Shown here piece after piece: positions 37,050 through 48,894 of a stretch of 64,000 nucleotides of DNA. Position 1 is the stretch's first letter. Each line of letters opens with the position of its first letter. The notes under the pieces are model-generated. The model was not told the DNA's origin. It did not search any database and saw only the letters and a program-made list of their open reading frames with translations. The stretch is from Caballeronia sp. INDeC2 (GTDB lineage Bacteria > Pseudomonadota > Gammaproteobacteria > Burkholderiales > Burkholderiaceae), in NCBI RefSeq assembly GCF_023631325.1, contig NZ_JALQDG010000026.1:1-64000 (forward strand). Direction: 5' to 3'. Position numbers and translations under genes: made by a program.

Positions 37050-37138
37050 TTGCCGGATCCCGTTTTGTTCTTGGTCTATCAGCACTGCCCCTGTGAGGGG
37101 CGGCAGTGTTAATAGACCGACACGAAATCAGGATTTCC
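37050..37138. repeat. Dispersed imperfect palindrome, copy B
   Basis: The best-preserved copy. The left arm begins TTGCCGGATCCCGTTTTGTT (37050). The centre is a near-perfect nested hairpin, with GGTCTAT/ATAGACC, CACTGCC/GGCAGTG and CCCC/GGGG arms around TGTGA. The right arm decays (ACGAAATCAGGATTTCC) relative to copy A. It lies between the convergent CNNM/CorC-like gene and treY. Confidence 0.85.
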
Positions 37139-37160
37139 AAAGAAGAAGCACATACATTCC

Positions 37161-40088
37161 TCAAGGCCTAGGAACGCCCTCTTCGACAAGCAAAGCCACC
37201 GGCATAGCCCCAAGCGCATCGCGCAAAAACAACTTCTCCTCTTCAGCCTTGGGCGCATTGGGACTCAACCAATCGAATAACGCGCGCGAATGCAGCGCCT
37301 CGGGCAGCACGATTGCCGTATCCCCCCAGCGCTCCGGCGCGACGAGCGGCACATCCCGACCCGCGTCCAACAACGGCGCTGCAAGCCGCGTCGCGATCAC
37401 GATTGCAAACGCGCTCCCCGCATGCCGCGCATAGGCGATCACTCGCCCCGCGTGTTCGCCTTGCACTTCGAGCGGCATGTACTCGCCTTGAGCGAACAAA
37501 GACTCGCAATGCTTGCGCAAAGCCAAAGCGCGCCCCGTGAGCGCCAGTTTCACCCGCCCATCGCGCCAGTTGGCCAACTGTTCAGACGGCGGTCCTTTCT
37601 CTTCGACTTCTTCAAGCCACCGTCGACGCAATTCATAATCCACAGGCCGGCGATTATCGGGATCCACGAGACTGAAGTCCCACAACTCCGTGCCCTGATA
37701 AAGATCCGGCACGCCGGGCGATGTCAGTCGCAAAAGCGTCTGCTGAAAGCTGTTGATCGCACCCAGCGGCCCGATGCGCGCGACGAACGCCGACAACTCC
37801 TGCAGAAAGCCATTGCGCCGCTGCGGCGCGACGATATCGAACAGGAAGTCCTTGCACGCGTTCTCATACGCTTCGTCGGGCGCGAACCAGCTCGTGCGCA
37901 ACTTTGCCTCGCGCAGCGCCTTCAACTGCCAACCCGCGACACGTTCAGCGAGCGCTTGAACGCCCGCTTCGTCGTCGGGAGCGAGCGTCGTCGGCCAGCA
38001 TCCGATGAGCGTCTGATACAGGATCGCCTCCGCGGCCGGTCCCGGCGCCCAGTTGTTCACATCGCTCGTTTCGCCGTGTCCGCCGTTCGGCCCGCGCCGC
38101 AGCGGCGTGTTCAAGGTCGACCATTGCCTGAGCGTCGCGCTCCATTCATCGGGGATCTCGCTCAACGCCGCGATGCGCGCGCGCACGTCCTCGCCGCGTT
38201 TGTGATCGTGCGTCGCCGTGCAGAGCATCGCGTGCGGAAACGCATCCATCCGTTCGCGATTGCACGCATGAAATTCATCGACGGACAACGCAAACTCGCC
38301 CGGATCCGCGCCGACTTCATTGCGCGAAATAAGGCGTCCATAGCGATAACACGCCGTATCCTCGACTGCCTTCGCCGCCACCGGCGACGTCAGTTGCGAG
38401 AACAGCGTCTGCGCCGCGCGACGCTGCGAGCCGCTCGACGGCGGCGGCGTCTGATTCGCCTGCGCCTGATTGCGGTCGCGCTCGCGATTGCGCTCCGCCG
38501 CGCGATCGCGGCCACGGTCGTTGCGTTCGGCCGGCTGCGCCGGGGACTCGTCGGGCAGCTTGCCGCCGAGCCATTGCGCGACCTGATCGAGCACGCCATG
38601 ATCGGCGCGCGCGAGCACGTTACGCGCGGCTTCGAACGCCTGAGAGAAGAAGTGCTCGTCCTCGGGGCTGCGCACGCCGCCCACGGGATAGACGCGATAC
38701 ACCGGAAACTGCACGACTAGCTCGGCGACCACGCGCCTGATCGACGTGAACGTGTAATCGCGCGTGGTCTGCGCGTCGCGCGCGATGCGATGCAAGGCAC
38801 GCGTCACGCGATCTAGTTCCGCCGACAGATTCTCCGCGAGAATCTTGCGGCGCGCGGCGAGCGCTTCGTCGGCGAAACACGCGCTCTTGCCGGTGATCTC
38901 GGCCCACAGCGCGGCGAGCGGCTCCGCGCCCGCGGGATCGTGCAGCAGCGCGCCGACATCGTTCATGAAGTCATAGCCGGTCGTGCCATCGACCTGCCAG
39001 TCGCGGCGCAACGGCTCGCCGCGCGCGAGTATCTTTTCGACGACGAAATACGTGCGCCCATTGCCGTGCCGCAACGCCTCGGGCCGCTCGGCCGACAGCT
39101 CTTCCAGCCGCGACCGCAGGCGCTGGCAATATTCGCGCGGCTCGGCGAGCCCATCGACGTGATCGACTCGCACGCCATCGATCAGACCTTCGGTGAAGAG
39201 CCTGAAGACGAGCGCATGCGATGCCTCGAACACCTCGGGCCGCTCGACGCGCACGCCGCCGAGCGTGCTCACGTCGAAGAAACGCCGCCAGTTCACTTCG
39301 TCGGCGGCGGTGCGCCACCACGCGAGGCGATAATGCTGCCGCTCCAGCAGCCGGTGCAGCCGGTCGCGGCCCGAGGACGTATCGGACGCGTGCGCGGCAA
39401 GGATCGCCTCGATCGCGGCCTGGCCGCCCTCGGTCTGCGCGATCGTGACGAGCGCGGTGCGCGCATCGGCGGCGCGCGGTTGATCCGTGGGCTGCGTCGT
39501 CAGGCCGGCGAAACGCTGCGCAAGCTCCGGCGCCTCCTGAAACACGGCGGGGTAATCGACCGGACAAACCGGAAACACATTCGAGTAATACTCGATGACG
39601 AAGCGCCCCTCGTCCGCGCGATATGCGAGCCGGATGTTGCCGCTCTGCAGCTCCTCACCGTAAGCGCCGCCGAGAAACGGCGCGAGCACCTTGCCGCGCA
39701 GAGCGGGATCGGGCGAATGCCAGTCGACGTCGAAGAAGCGCGCATGCGCGGCGTGCCGGCCCCATTCGAGAATGTCCTGCCACCACGCGTTTTCCGATCC
39801 GCCCACGCCCATGTGATTCGGCACGATATCGACGATGAGCCCCATTTCGTGCGCGCGCAGCTTCTCGACGAAGCGCCGCAAACCGTCTTCGCCGCCCAGT
39901 TCGGGATTGACCCGCGTGTAGTCCACGACGTCATAGCCGTGCGTGGAGCCGGCGGTCGCTGTCGTGATCGGCGACACGTAGGCGTGACTCACGCCGAGGC
40001 GCGCGAAGTAGTCCACGTGCGCGGCGGCATCGTCGAAAGTGAAGCCCTTGTGAAGCTGAAGCCTGAGCGTGGAACGCGGTACGGTCAT
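37161..40088 (-). CDS. treY: Maltooligosyl trehalose synthase
   Basis: 975 aa GH13 enzyme that turns the reducing end of a maltodextrin into a trehalose unit; TreZ then releases trehalose. N-terminal STLRLQLHKGFTFDDAAAHV and STHGYDVVDYTRVNPELGG are family signatures; GVRVDHVDGLAEP holds the nucleophile Asp and YFVVEKIL the acid/base Glu. An unusual Arg/Asp/Glu/Asn-rich low-complexity insert (AERNDRGRDRAAERNRERDR, then a Gln/Asn/Pro/Ser stretch) lies at about residues 510-560. Its ATG overlaps the malQ stop (ATGA), so translation is coupled in treZ-malQ-treY. Confidence 0.95.
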   Translation of the reverse strand: MTVPRSTLRLQLHKGFTFDDAAAHVDYFARLGVSHAYVSPITTATAGSTHGYDVVDYTRVNPELGGEDGLRRFVEKLRAHEMGLIVDIVPNHMGVGGSENAWWQDILEWGRHAAHARFFDVDWHSPDPALRGKVLAPFLGGAYGEELQSGNIRLAYRADEGRFVIEYYSNVFPVCPVDYPAVFQEAPELAQRFAGLTTQPTDQPRAADARTALVTIAQTEGGQAAIEAILAAHASDTSSGRDRLHRLLERQHYRLAWWRTAADEVNWRRFFDVSTLGGVRVERPEVFEASHALVFRLFTEGLIDGVRVDHVDGLAEPREYCQRLRSRLEELSAERPEALRHGNGRTYFVVEKILARGEPLRRDWQVDGTTGYDFMNDVGALLHDPAGAEPLAALWAEITGKSACFADEALAARRKILAENLSAELDRVTRALHRIARDAQTTRDYTFTSIRRVVAELVVQFPVYRVYPVGGVRSPEDEHFFSQAFEAARNVLARADHGVLDQVAQWLGGKLPDESPAQPAERNDRGRDRAAERNRERDRNQAQANQTPPPSSGSQRRAAQTLFSQLTSPVAAKAVEDTACYRYGRLISRNEVGADPGEFALSVDEFHACNRERMDAFPHAMLCTATHDHKRGEDVRARIAALSEIPDEWSATLRQWSTLNTPLRRGPNGGHGETSDVNNWAPGPAAEAILYQTLIGCWPTTLAPDDEAGVQALAERVAGWQLKALREAKLRTSWFAPDEAYENACKDFLFDIVAPQRRNGFLQELSAFVARIGPLGAINSFQQTLLRLTSPGVPDLYQGTELWDFSLVDPDNRRPVDYELRRRWLEEVEEKGPPSEQLANWRDGRVKLALTGRALALRKHCESLFAQGEYMPLEVQGEHAGRVIAYARHAGSAFAIVIATRLAAPLLDAGRDVPLVAPERWGDTAIVLPEALHSRALFDWLSPNAPKAEEEKLFLRDALGAMPVALLVEEGVPRP

Positions 40089-42301
40089 GGTGATTCGGAT
40101 TTCGATGAAGGTTCGTTCAGTTGCACGGAGCGCTTGCGCGCGGTGTCGACGGCGAGCAGGCGATCGCAGAAGGCATCGTCGAGAAACAGTTCGTCGACGG
40201 GCAAGACGAGCCGCCTTCGCCAGTTCGGATGTTCGTCGATCGAGCCCGGCAAATTCGGCTGCTCCGCGAGCGCGAGCAGGTCTTCGAGCGGATAGGTGAC
40301 GAGCGGCGCGGGCGTCGCGGCGACGAAGGCGAGCGCTTCATCGACGGGCGCGTTGTCAATGCCGGGCGCATCCACGTCGCCGGGGGCGACGCCCGCATCC
40401 TGGAACGCGCGCCACAAATTCTCGCGATCGCCGCCGCGCTCCTCGAGCGCCGCTTCGACGGCGTCGCGGCCATCGGCGCGCGCCATCGTCTGGCCGATCT
40501 TCGAGCGCCACACGATATCCTCGCCGCGCCACCATCCGGTGACGGTCGGCAGATCGTGCGTCGTCGTCGTCGCGGTCACGCCGCTATCCCATTCGCGCGG
40601 CGGCTTGAAGCCGGGGCCGTCCACTTCGCGCTCGAACCACAGCACACGAATGCCCAGCAAGCCGTGCTCCTGCAAACGCTCCGTAAAGCCGGGCGGCACG
40701 GTACCGAGATCCTCGCCGACCACGATCGCGCGATGCCGCCACGATTCCAGCGCGATGAGCCGCAGCAAGTCCTCCAGCGGATAGCGCAGATACGCGCCGT
40801 CCTTCGCGCTTTCGCCCTCGGGCACGAGCCAGAGCCTGCGCAAGCCAAGAATGTGATCGATGCGGATGCCGCCCGCGCGCGCGAATGCGCAACGCAACAT
40901 GTCGATGAACGCCGCGAAGCCCTGCGTGCGCATGGCGCGCGGCGAGAAGGTCGTCAAACCCCACGATTGCCCGGCCTGATTGAAGAGATCGGGCGGCGCG
41001 CCGACCGACACGCCGGTCAGCATCTCGTCGCGATACGACCACGCGTGACTGCCCGCGCTGTCGCATCCGACGGCGAGGTCCGCGACGAGTCCCACGGCCA
41101 TGCCAGCATCGCGCGCTGCGTGCTGCGCGTGCATGAGTCCCTTCGCGGCGAGCCATTGCGTGAAGAGATAAAAGTCGACTTCGCGCCGGTTGGCGTTCGC
41201 GAATTCGGTCACCGCGTCGCTGCGGGGATCGCGCAACGCCTCGGGCCAGTTGCGCCAGTGGCCTTCGCCGTTCTCCGCGATCTGCGCGGCCTGCAGCGCT
41301 TCGAAGCGCGCATGGTCTTCGAGCGGGCGGCCGCCTTTATCGACGAAATCGGCGAAGTCCTTCGCGAAGGGCGAGTCGCGGTCTTCGGAGAACGTATCGA
41401 AGAGCGCGCGCAGAATCGCGATACGCGCTTTCGATGCGCGCGGCCAGTCGATCAGCGCAAGGCCTTCGAGTTCGGCGAGTTCCTTCGCCACGCCCGCTTT
41501 CTCGATCGCAGCGCGCGCCGCGGGCGCACCGAGCACGGCGGCCGGATCGACATGGGCGATGTTGAGAAAGAGCCGCGACGACGGCGAATAGGGGCTGAAC
41601 TTGTTCGGCTCGGCGCTGAACATCGCGTGCATCGGGCTGATCGCGACGGCATGTCCGCCGCGCTTCGCAGTCTGTGTCGCGAGCGACGCCAGCGCCGTGA
41701 AGTCGCCGATGCCGCCATCGCCGTTGCGCCGCAAGCCATACACCTGCGCGGCGACGCCCCAGAGCGGCGGGGCGGCATCCGCGTTCGCGGCGTCTTCGTC
41801 GAGCGCGCGCCACGCATCGTCGATCGTGTAGCAGCGCGCGGGCGCGACCGCGAGCGTCGTGCGATGGTCGTTGATGACGAGCGTGTGATAGCCCGGCTCC
41901 GCGATCGGCGAGAGCAGCGCAATCTCCCCCTTGGGCGACGTGAAGCGCCCGTCGATCACTGCGCCGCTTTCCAGTTCGATGCGATAGCGCGCGCCCGATT
42001 TCGCCGCCGACACCGGCAGCGCGATGCCGCGATCCACTTCGGCGGTGATGAGCGGCGGCAGCTTGCGCCCGCTCATTTCGGCATCGACGGCGGCCATGCT
42101 CTGCCGGAGCTGCGTGGCGTTGCCGCACGGCAGGCCGAGCTTTTCGAGCAGGATGCGCAGCGTCGTTTCCGGCACGCGCTGGATGTTCTTGTGCGCGTCC
42201 TTCCATTCGATCTCGAAGCCCGCGCGTTCCGCGAGCGCCTCGATGGTGCTCACGGGGCGCGCGGCGCCCGCTTTGTTCGTCTTGCTTGCGGCGGCGCTCA
42301 C
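40085..42301 (-). CDS. malQ: 4-alpha-glucanotransferase (amylomaltase)
   Basis: 738 aa from the GTG at 42301, which overlaps the treZ stop (GTGA); the frame is open upstream but inside treZ. GH77 enzyme that disproportionates short maltodextrins. Catalytic segments: GIRIDHILGLRRLW (nucleophile Asp), IVVGEDLGTVPPGF (acid/base Glu) and TTTHDLPTVTGWW (transition-state Asp). The N-terminal 150 residues form the extra domain of the long bacterial MalQ type. Its job here is presumably to rebuild longer chains from the short ones left by GlgX and TreY/TreZ. Confidence 0.93.
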   Translation of the reverse strand: MSAAASKTNKAGAARPVSTIEALAERAGFEIEWKDAHKNIQRVPETTLRILLEKLGLPCGNATQLRQSMAAVDAEMSGRKLPPLITAEVDRGIALPVSAAKSGARYRIELESGAVIDGRFTSPKGEIALLSPIAEPGYHTLVINDHRTTLAVAPARCYTIDDAWRALDEDAANADAAPPLWGVAAQVYGLRRNGDGGIGDFTALASLATQTAKRGGHAVAISPMHAMFSAEPNKFSPYSPSSRLFLNIAHVDPAAVLGAPAARAAIEKAGVAKELAELEGLALIDWPRASKARIAILRALFDTFSEDRDSPFAKDFADFVDKGGRPLEDHARFEALQAAQIAENGEGHWRNWPEALRDPRSDAVTEFANANRREVDFYLFTQWLAAKGLMHAQHAARDAGMAVGLVADLAVGCDSAGSHAWSYRDEMLTGVSVGAPPDLFNQAGQSWGLTTFSPRAMRTQGFAAFIDMLRCAFARAGGIRIDHILGLRRLWLVPEGESAKDGAYLRYPLEDLLRLIALESWRHRAIVVGEDLGTVPPGFTERLQEHGLLGIRVLWFEREVDGPGFKPPREWDSGVTATTTTHDLPTVTGWWRGEDIVWRSKIGQTMARADGRDAVEAALEERGGDRENLWRAFQDAGVAPGDVDAPGIDNAPVDEALAFVAATPAPLVTYPLEDLLALAEQPNLPGSIDEHPNWRRRLVLPVDELFLDDAFCDRLLAVDTARKRSVQLNEPSSKSESP

Positions 42302-44196
42302 GAGACTTTTCCTTCGGCCGATGCCGGTTCGAAGCGGCGCGCGTCGTGCGCGATCGCGTATTCGTTCACCTCGCCGGTGAGCCATGCGAGGAAGGTGCGG
42401 CCGCCGAGCTCGCCGTCACGCGCGCGGTCCTGCGCGCGCGCCGGCGCCTCGAAGATGAGCTTGCCCGGCGGCTGCTCCTTCAACGCGACGGCGCTTTCGC
42501 CGAGATTGAGCGCGACGCTCAGCGTTTCGCCGTCGCCGAGCTTCCAGCTTGCGACGAGCGCCTTGTCGCCGAGCACGTCCGCGTCGAGCGATTTCGCGCC
42601 CTTCAGACGCGGCGTGATGAGCTTCGCGCGCACCGTCAGCGCCGAACGATAGAAGTGCAGCCACTCGAGGCGATCTTCTTCGTCCTGCTTATCCGACAGC
42701 TTCGGCGAGGACATGTCGAACGTCTTCTCGTCGTTCGGATCGGGAATCTGCGCGCGGCGCTTTTCGTCGGTGAACGCGGAGAACTTCGCGAACTCCCTGC
42801 GGCGGCCTTCACGCACGGCGTCGGCGAGCTGATCGTGATAGTCGGTAAAGAACAAGAACGGTTGCTTCGATCCGTACTGCTCTTCCATGAACAACAGCGG
42901 AATCTGCGGCGACAGCAGCAACAGGCCCGTCGCGGCGAACAGCGATTCGTCGTCGGTCAATGAACGCAGGCGATCGCCCATCGCGCGATTGCCGATCTGA
43001 TCGTGGTTCTGCAGGAACATCACGAAGCGCGTCGGCGGCAAATGCGCGCTCGTTTCGCCGCGCGGCTTGCCGTCGTGTATCGGCGAAGGATCGCCCTGAT
43101 ACGCGAAGCCTTCCTTCAGAACGCGCGCGAGCTTCTCGATCGGCTTGTCGCAATACGCGCCGTAGTAGCTCTCCTCTTCGCCGGTCAAGAGCACATGCAG
43201 CGTGTTGTGCGCGTCGTCGTTCCATTGCGCGTCGAAATGCGTTTCGAGCAAGTTCGCCGTGTTGTGCTCGTTCTCCAGCACGAGATGGACATGACGGCTC
43301 GCCTCGACCGAACTGCGCACGCGGTGTGCGAGCTCGCGCAGCCATTCGTCGTCGTTGATCGCGTGCACCGCGTCGAGGCGCAGGCCGTCGAAACGGTATT
43401 CGTTGAGCCAATACAGGGCATTGTCGAAGAAAAAATCGCGCACTTGCGGACGTTCGAAATCGATCGCCGGACCCCACGGCGTGTGCACGCCTTCGCGAAA
43501 GAAGGTCTTCGCGTACGCGTCCAGATAGTTGCCGTCCGGGCCGAAGTGGTTGTAGACCACGTCGAGAAAAACCATCAGGCCGAGGCCGTGCGCGGTGTCG
43601 ATGAGCTGCTTCAGATCTTCGGGACGGCCATACGCGGAGTCGGGCGCGTAGGGCAGCACGCCGTCGTAGCCCCAGTTGCGCGTGCCGGAGAAATCGTTGA
43701 GCGGCATCAGTTCGATGGCAGTCACGCCCAGTTGCGCGAGCTCGGGCAGACGCGCGGTGACGCCTGCGAAACCGCCCATCGCGCCGACGTGCAGTTCGTA
43801 CAGCACGGTCTCTTCCCACGGCCTGCCGTGCCAGTTCGTGTGCGTCCAGCGATACGCGCGCGGATCGACGACTTCGCTCGGGCCGTGCACGTCTTGCGGC
43901 TGAAAACGCGAAGCGGGATCGGGCACCGCGAGATTTTCGTCGAGCCGATAACGATACAGCGTGCCCGCGCCGCCATCGGCCTCGGCTTCGAACCAGCCAT
44001 CGCCGGCCGGCTGCATGTCGACGAGCTCGGGCGCGCCGCCCGAGCGCTGAATTTCGACTTGCACGGCATCGCGCGACGGCGCCCAGAAACGAAAACGCGT
44101 GCGCGGATTCTCGCGCGCGGCGCCCGTCAGATGAGCGCCGAAGGGAAGGCAGTACGCATGCTGATGCTTGTGCGGATCGATCGGACGTTCGGACAT
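42298..44196 (-). CDS. treZ: Maltooligosyl trehalose trehalohydrolase
   Basis: 632 aa from ATG 44196 (MSERPIDPHKHQ), with AGGAAA just upstream; the frame is open 13 codons further. GH13 enzyme with N-terminal beta-sandwich (TRFRFWAPSRDAVQVEI) and barrel: GLRLDAVHAINDDEW (nucleophile Asp), HLVLENEHNTANLL (acid/base Glu), FLQNHDQIGNRAMGDRL. Releases free trehalose from maltooligosyl trehalose. Coupled by 4-bp overlap to malQ and lying 75 bp after glgX. Confidence 0.95.
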   Translation of the reverse strand: MSERPIDPHKHQHAYCLPFGAHLTGAARENPRTRFRFWAPSRDAVQVEIQRSGGAPELVDMQPAGDGWFEAEADGGAGTLYRYRLDENLAVPDPASRFQPQDVHGPSEVVDPRAYRWTHTNWHGRPWEETVLYELHVGAMGGFAGVTARLPELAQLGVTAIELMPLNDFSGTRNWGYDGVLPYAPDSAYGRPEDLKQLIDTAHGLGLMVFLDVVYNHFGPDGNYLDAYAKTFFREGVHTPWGPAIDFERPQVRDFFFDNALYWLNEYRFDGLRLDAVHAINDDEWLRELAHRVRSSVEASRHVHLVLENEHNTANLLETHFDAQWNDDAHNTLHVLLTGEEESYYGAYCDKPIEKLARVLKEGFAYQGDPSPIHDGKPRGETSAHLPPTRFVMFLQNHDQIGNRAMGDRLRSLTDDESLFAATGLLLLSPQIPLLFMEEQYGSKQPFLFFTDYHDQLADAVREGRRREFAKFSAFTDEKRRAQIPDPNDEKTFDMSSPKLSDKQDEEDRLEWLHFYRSALTVRAKLITPRLKGAKSLDADVLGDKALVASWKLGDGETLSVALNLGESAVALKEQPPGKLIFEAPARAQDRARDGELGGRTFLAWLTGEVNEYAIAHDARRFEPASAEGKVS

Positions 44197-44271
44197 GATT
44201 TCCTGCCTGTAGTGCTGCTGTAGTGCTGCTATCAAGGCGATTTTCCGCGGATGTGCAACGGGTTGCGTGCG

Positions 44272-46497
44272 TCACTGCGGCGCGTCGGTTGCGGGCCCGC
44301 GATGCGGCGGTATCGTGCCGGGATCGGGCGGCAGCGCGGTCAGAAGACGCGGCCCCTGATGCGCGCCCGCCATCCACACCGCCTGCCAGTCCGCGTCGCC
44401 GGTCGGCTCGGCCAGCATCACCACGACGCTGTGCGGGGCCAGCTCGATTTCGCTGCCGACGAGCGGCCGCGTGACCGAGTCGGGCTCCGCGCTATCAAGG
44501 AGCACGTTCCATTCCAAGTGCGGCGCGGGCGGCGTGAACACGAGCGCTTGCGACGATGCGTTGAACATGATGAGCAGCACGTCGATCTCGCCGTCGATGC
44601 CCGGCCCGGCCCGCCGCAGCGTGAGCGCGCGGCCTTCCGGATCCTGCCATGCTTCGATCGCGAGCGCGTTGCCGCGTTCATCGAACCAGCTCACATCGTA
44701 GAGTCCCGGCAGTACTTCGCGATCGCCGTAAAGGAAGCGTGTTTCGCGCAGCACCGGGTAGTTTTTGCGCAGTGCAATAACTCTTGCGACGAACTCTGTC
44801 ATCTCGACGCCTTGCGGGCTCGCCGCCGCGTCCCAGTCGAGCCAGGAAATCTCGTTGTCCTGGCAATAGGCGTTGTTGTTGCCTTGCTGCGTGCGGCCGA
44901 ATTCGTCGCCGGCGAGCAGCATTGGCGTGCCGAGCGACAGCAGTGTAGTCGCGACCATCGAGCGGGCGAGACGCGCACGCACGTCGAGGATCGCGGGGTC
45001 GTCGGTCGGGCCTTCCACGCCCCAGTTCGCGCTGCAGTTTTCGTTGTGGCCGTCGTTGTTGCCTTCCTGATTCGCTTCGTTGTGCTTGTGCGAATAGGCG
45101 GTGACATCGGCGAGCGTGAAACCGTCGTGCGATGCGACGAAATTCACCGATGCCCACGGCTTTCTAAAGCGTCGATTGAACAATTCGGCGGAGCCGGTGA
45201 GGCGCGCGGCGAGATCGGGGCGCATGCCCGCATCGCCGCGCCAGAAACGCCGTACGCCATCGCGATACTTGTCGTTCCATTCCGCGAAGCCCGGCGGATG
45301 ATTGCCCACCTGATAGCCGTCCGGCCCGATGTCCCACGGCTCGGAGATGAGCTTGCGCGTGGAGAGGACCGGGTCCTGACGGACCGCGTCGAAGAAGCCC
45401 GAGCCCGGATCGAACCCGTGACCTTCGCGGCCAAGCGTGACGCCGAGATCGAAACGAAAGCCGTCGATGTTGAACGCGGTGCACCAGTAGCGCAGCGAAT
45501 CCATCACCATCTGCAGCACGCGCGGATGCGACAGGTTCAACGTATTGCCGCAGCCCGTTTCGTTGATGTAATGGCGTTCGTCGCCGGGAATCAGCCGGTA
45601 ATAGCTCGCGTTGTCGAGGCCGCGCCACGAGACCGTGGGTCCGAGCTCGTTGCCTTCGCACGTGTGGTTGTAGACGACGTCGAGAAACACTTCGATGCCT
45701 GCCGCGTGCAACTGGCGCACGGCGATGCGCATTTCGTTCAGACGATGCGTCGAGAGATAGGAAGGCTCCGGCGCGAAGAACGCGGCGGTGTTGTAGCCCC
45801 AGTAGTTCTTGAGACTGCGCTCGATGAGGAAGCGGTCGTTCAGAAACGCGTGCACCGGCAGGAACTCGACGGCGGTGATGCCGAGCTTCTGCAAGTGCTC
45901 GACGAACCACGGCGACGAGAGCGCCGCGAACGTGCCGCGCTCGTGCTGACGGATGTCGTTGCGCAGCATGGATGCACCGCGAACGTGCGTCTCGTAGACG
46001 ATGGTTTCGCCCCAGGGCGTGTCGGGGCGCACGTCGCGCGACCAGTCGAAGGCGTCGTCGGTGACGATGCACTTGGGCATCGCGGGCGCGGAATCGCGGC
46101 GATCGACGGACATGTCGAGCCGGTTCGAATGCACGCGATAGCCGAAGAGCGCGTCCGACCAGCGCCACGGACCGACGAGCTTCTTCGCGTAGGGATCGAG
46201 CAGGAGCTTATGCGGATTGAAGCGATGCCCTTGCTGCGGCTGATACGGGCCGTGGGCGCGGAAACCGTAGACGGTGCCGGGATGCGCGCCGGGCAGATAG
46301 CCGTGCCAGATTTCGTCGGTGCACTCGGGGAGGTCGAAGCGCATCAATTCCTTGCGGCCGGTGCTGTCGAAGAGACAGACTTCGATGCGATGCGCATTCG
46401 ATGAGAACACCGCGAAGTTGACCCCCAGACCGTCCCAGTTGGCTCCGAGCGGGTAGGGCGCGCCCGGGAGCAACTTATCGGGGAGTGCATTTGCCAT
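44272..46497 (-). CDS. glgX: Glycogen debranching enzyme (isoamylase type, GlgX/TreX)
   Basis: 741 aa. N-terminal CBM48 (LGANWDGLGVNFAVFSSNA), then the GH13 barrel with GFRFDLGVTLGREGHGFDPG (nucleophile Asp), KLISEPWDIGPDGYQVG (acid/base Glu) and NFVASHDGFTLADV (Asp). Hydrolyses alpha-1,6 branch points, giving linear chains for TreY. Ribosome binding site AAGGA 8 bases before the ATG. It is separated from glgB by a 159-bp gap holding repeat copy C, and followed closely by treZ, suggesting a glgX-treZ-malQ-treY transcription unit. Confidence 0.95.
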   Translation of the reverse strand: MANALPDKLLPGAPYPLGANWDGLGVNFAVFSSNAHRIEVCLFDSTGRKELMRFDLPECTDEIWHGYLPGAHPGTVYGFRAHGPYQPQQGHRFNPHKLLLDPYAKKLVGPWRWSDALFGYRVHSNRLDMSVDRRDSAPAMPKCIVTDDAFDWSRDVRPDTPWGETIVYETHVRGASMLRNDIRQHERGTFAALSSPWFVEHLQKLGITAVEFLPVHAFLNDRFLIERSLKNYWGYNTAAFFAPEPSYLSTHRLNEMRIAVRQLHAAGIEVFLDVVYNHTCEGNELGPTVSWRGLDNASYYRLIPGDERHYINETGCGNTLNLSHPRVLQMVMDSLRYWCTAFNIDGFRFDLGVTLGREGHGFDPGSGFFDAVRQDPVLSTRKLISEPWDIGPDGYQVGNHPPGFAEWNDKYRDGVRRFWRGDAGMRPDLAARLTGSAELFNRRFRKPWASVNFVASHDGFTLADVTAYSHKHNEANQEGNNDGHNENCSANWGVEGPTDDPAILDVRARLARSMVATTLLSLGTPMLLAGDEFGRTQQGNNNAYCQDNEISWLDWDAAASPQGVEMTEFVARVIALRKNYPVLRETRFLYGDREVLPGLYDVSWFDERGNALAIEAWQDPEGRALTLRRAGPGIDGEIDVLLIMFNASSQALVFTPPAPHLEWNVLLDSAEPDSVTRPLVGSEIELAPHSVVVMLAEPTGDADWQAVWMAGAHQGPRLLTALPPDPGTIPPHRGPATDAPQ

Positions 46498-46553
46498 TGG
46501 GCGTGTCCTTTTTTGCCGGTTCGGCGCAGGGGATTGAGCTATGCCCTTGATTT

Positions 46554-46628
46554 TTCGCCGGATCCGTATTCATGTCGGTTCATTAGCACTGCATAGCCAT
46601 AAACCTGGAACAAACCGGGACCGGCGAC
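46554..46628. repeat. Dispersed imperfect palindrome, copy C (diverged)
   Basis: Left arm TTCGCCGGATCC (46554), middle CATTAGCACTGCATAGCC, right arm CAAACCGGGACCGGCGA (ending about 46628). The outer arms TCGCCGG/CCGGCGA pair perfectly and the ATTAGCACTGC block matches copies A and B, but the central GC stem is lost. It sits between glgB and glgX, both on the minus strand. Confidence 0.65.
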
Positions 46629-46656
46629 AATTCAAGCGCAAGCAGAAATCACACCC

Positions 46657-48868
<2,212 letters not shown>

Positions 48869-48894
<26 letters not shown>

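Noticed and set aside
40121..42652. 843-codon plus-strand frame opposite malQ/treZ
   Set aside because: Arg/Ala/Glu-rich shadow frame; MalQ and TreZ catalytic motifs are on the other strand.
44251..46404. 717-codon plus-strand frame opposite glgX
   Set aside because: Composition is that of an antisense frame; glgX is complete on the minus strand.
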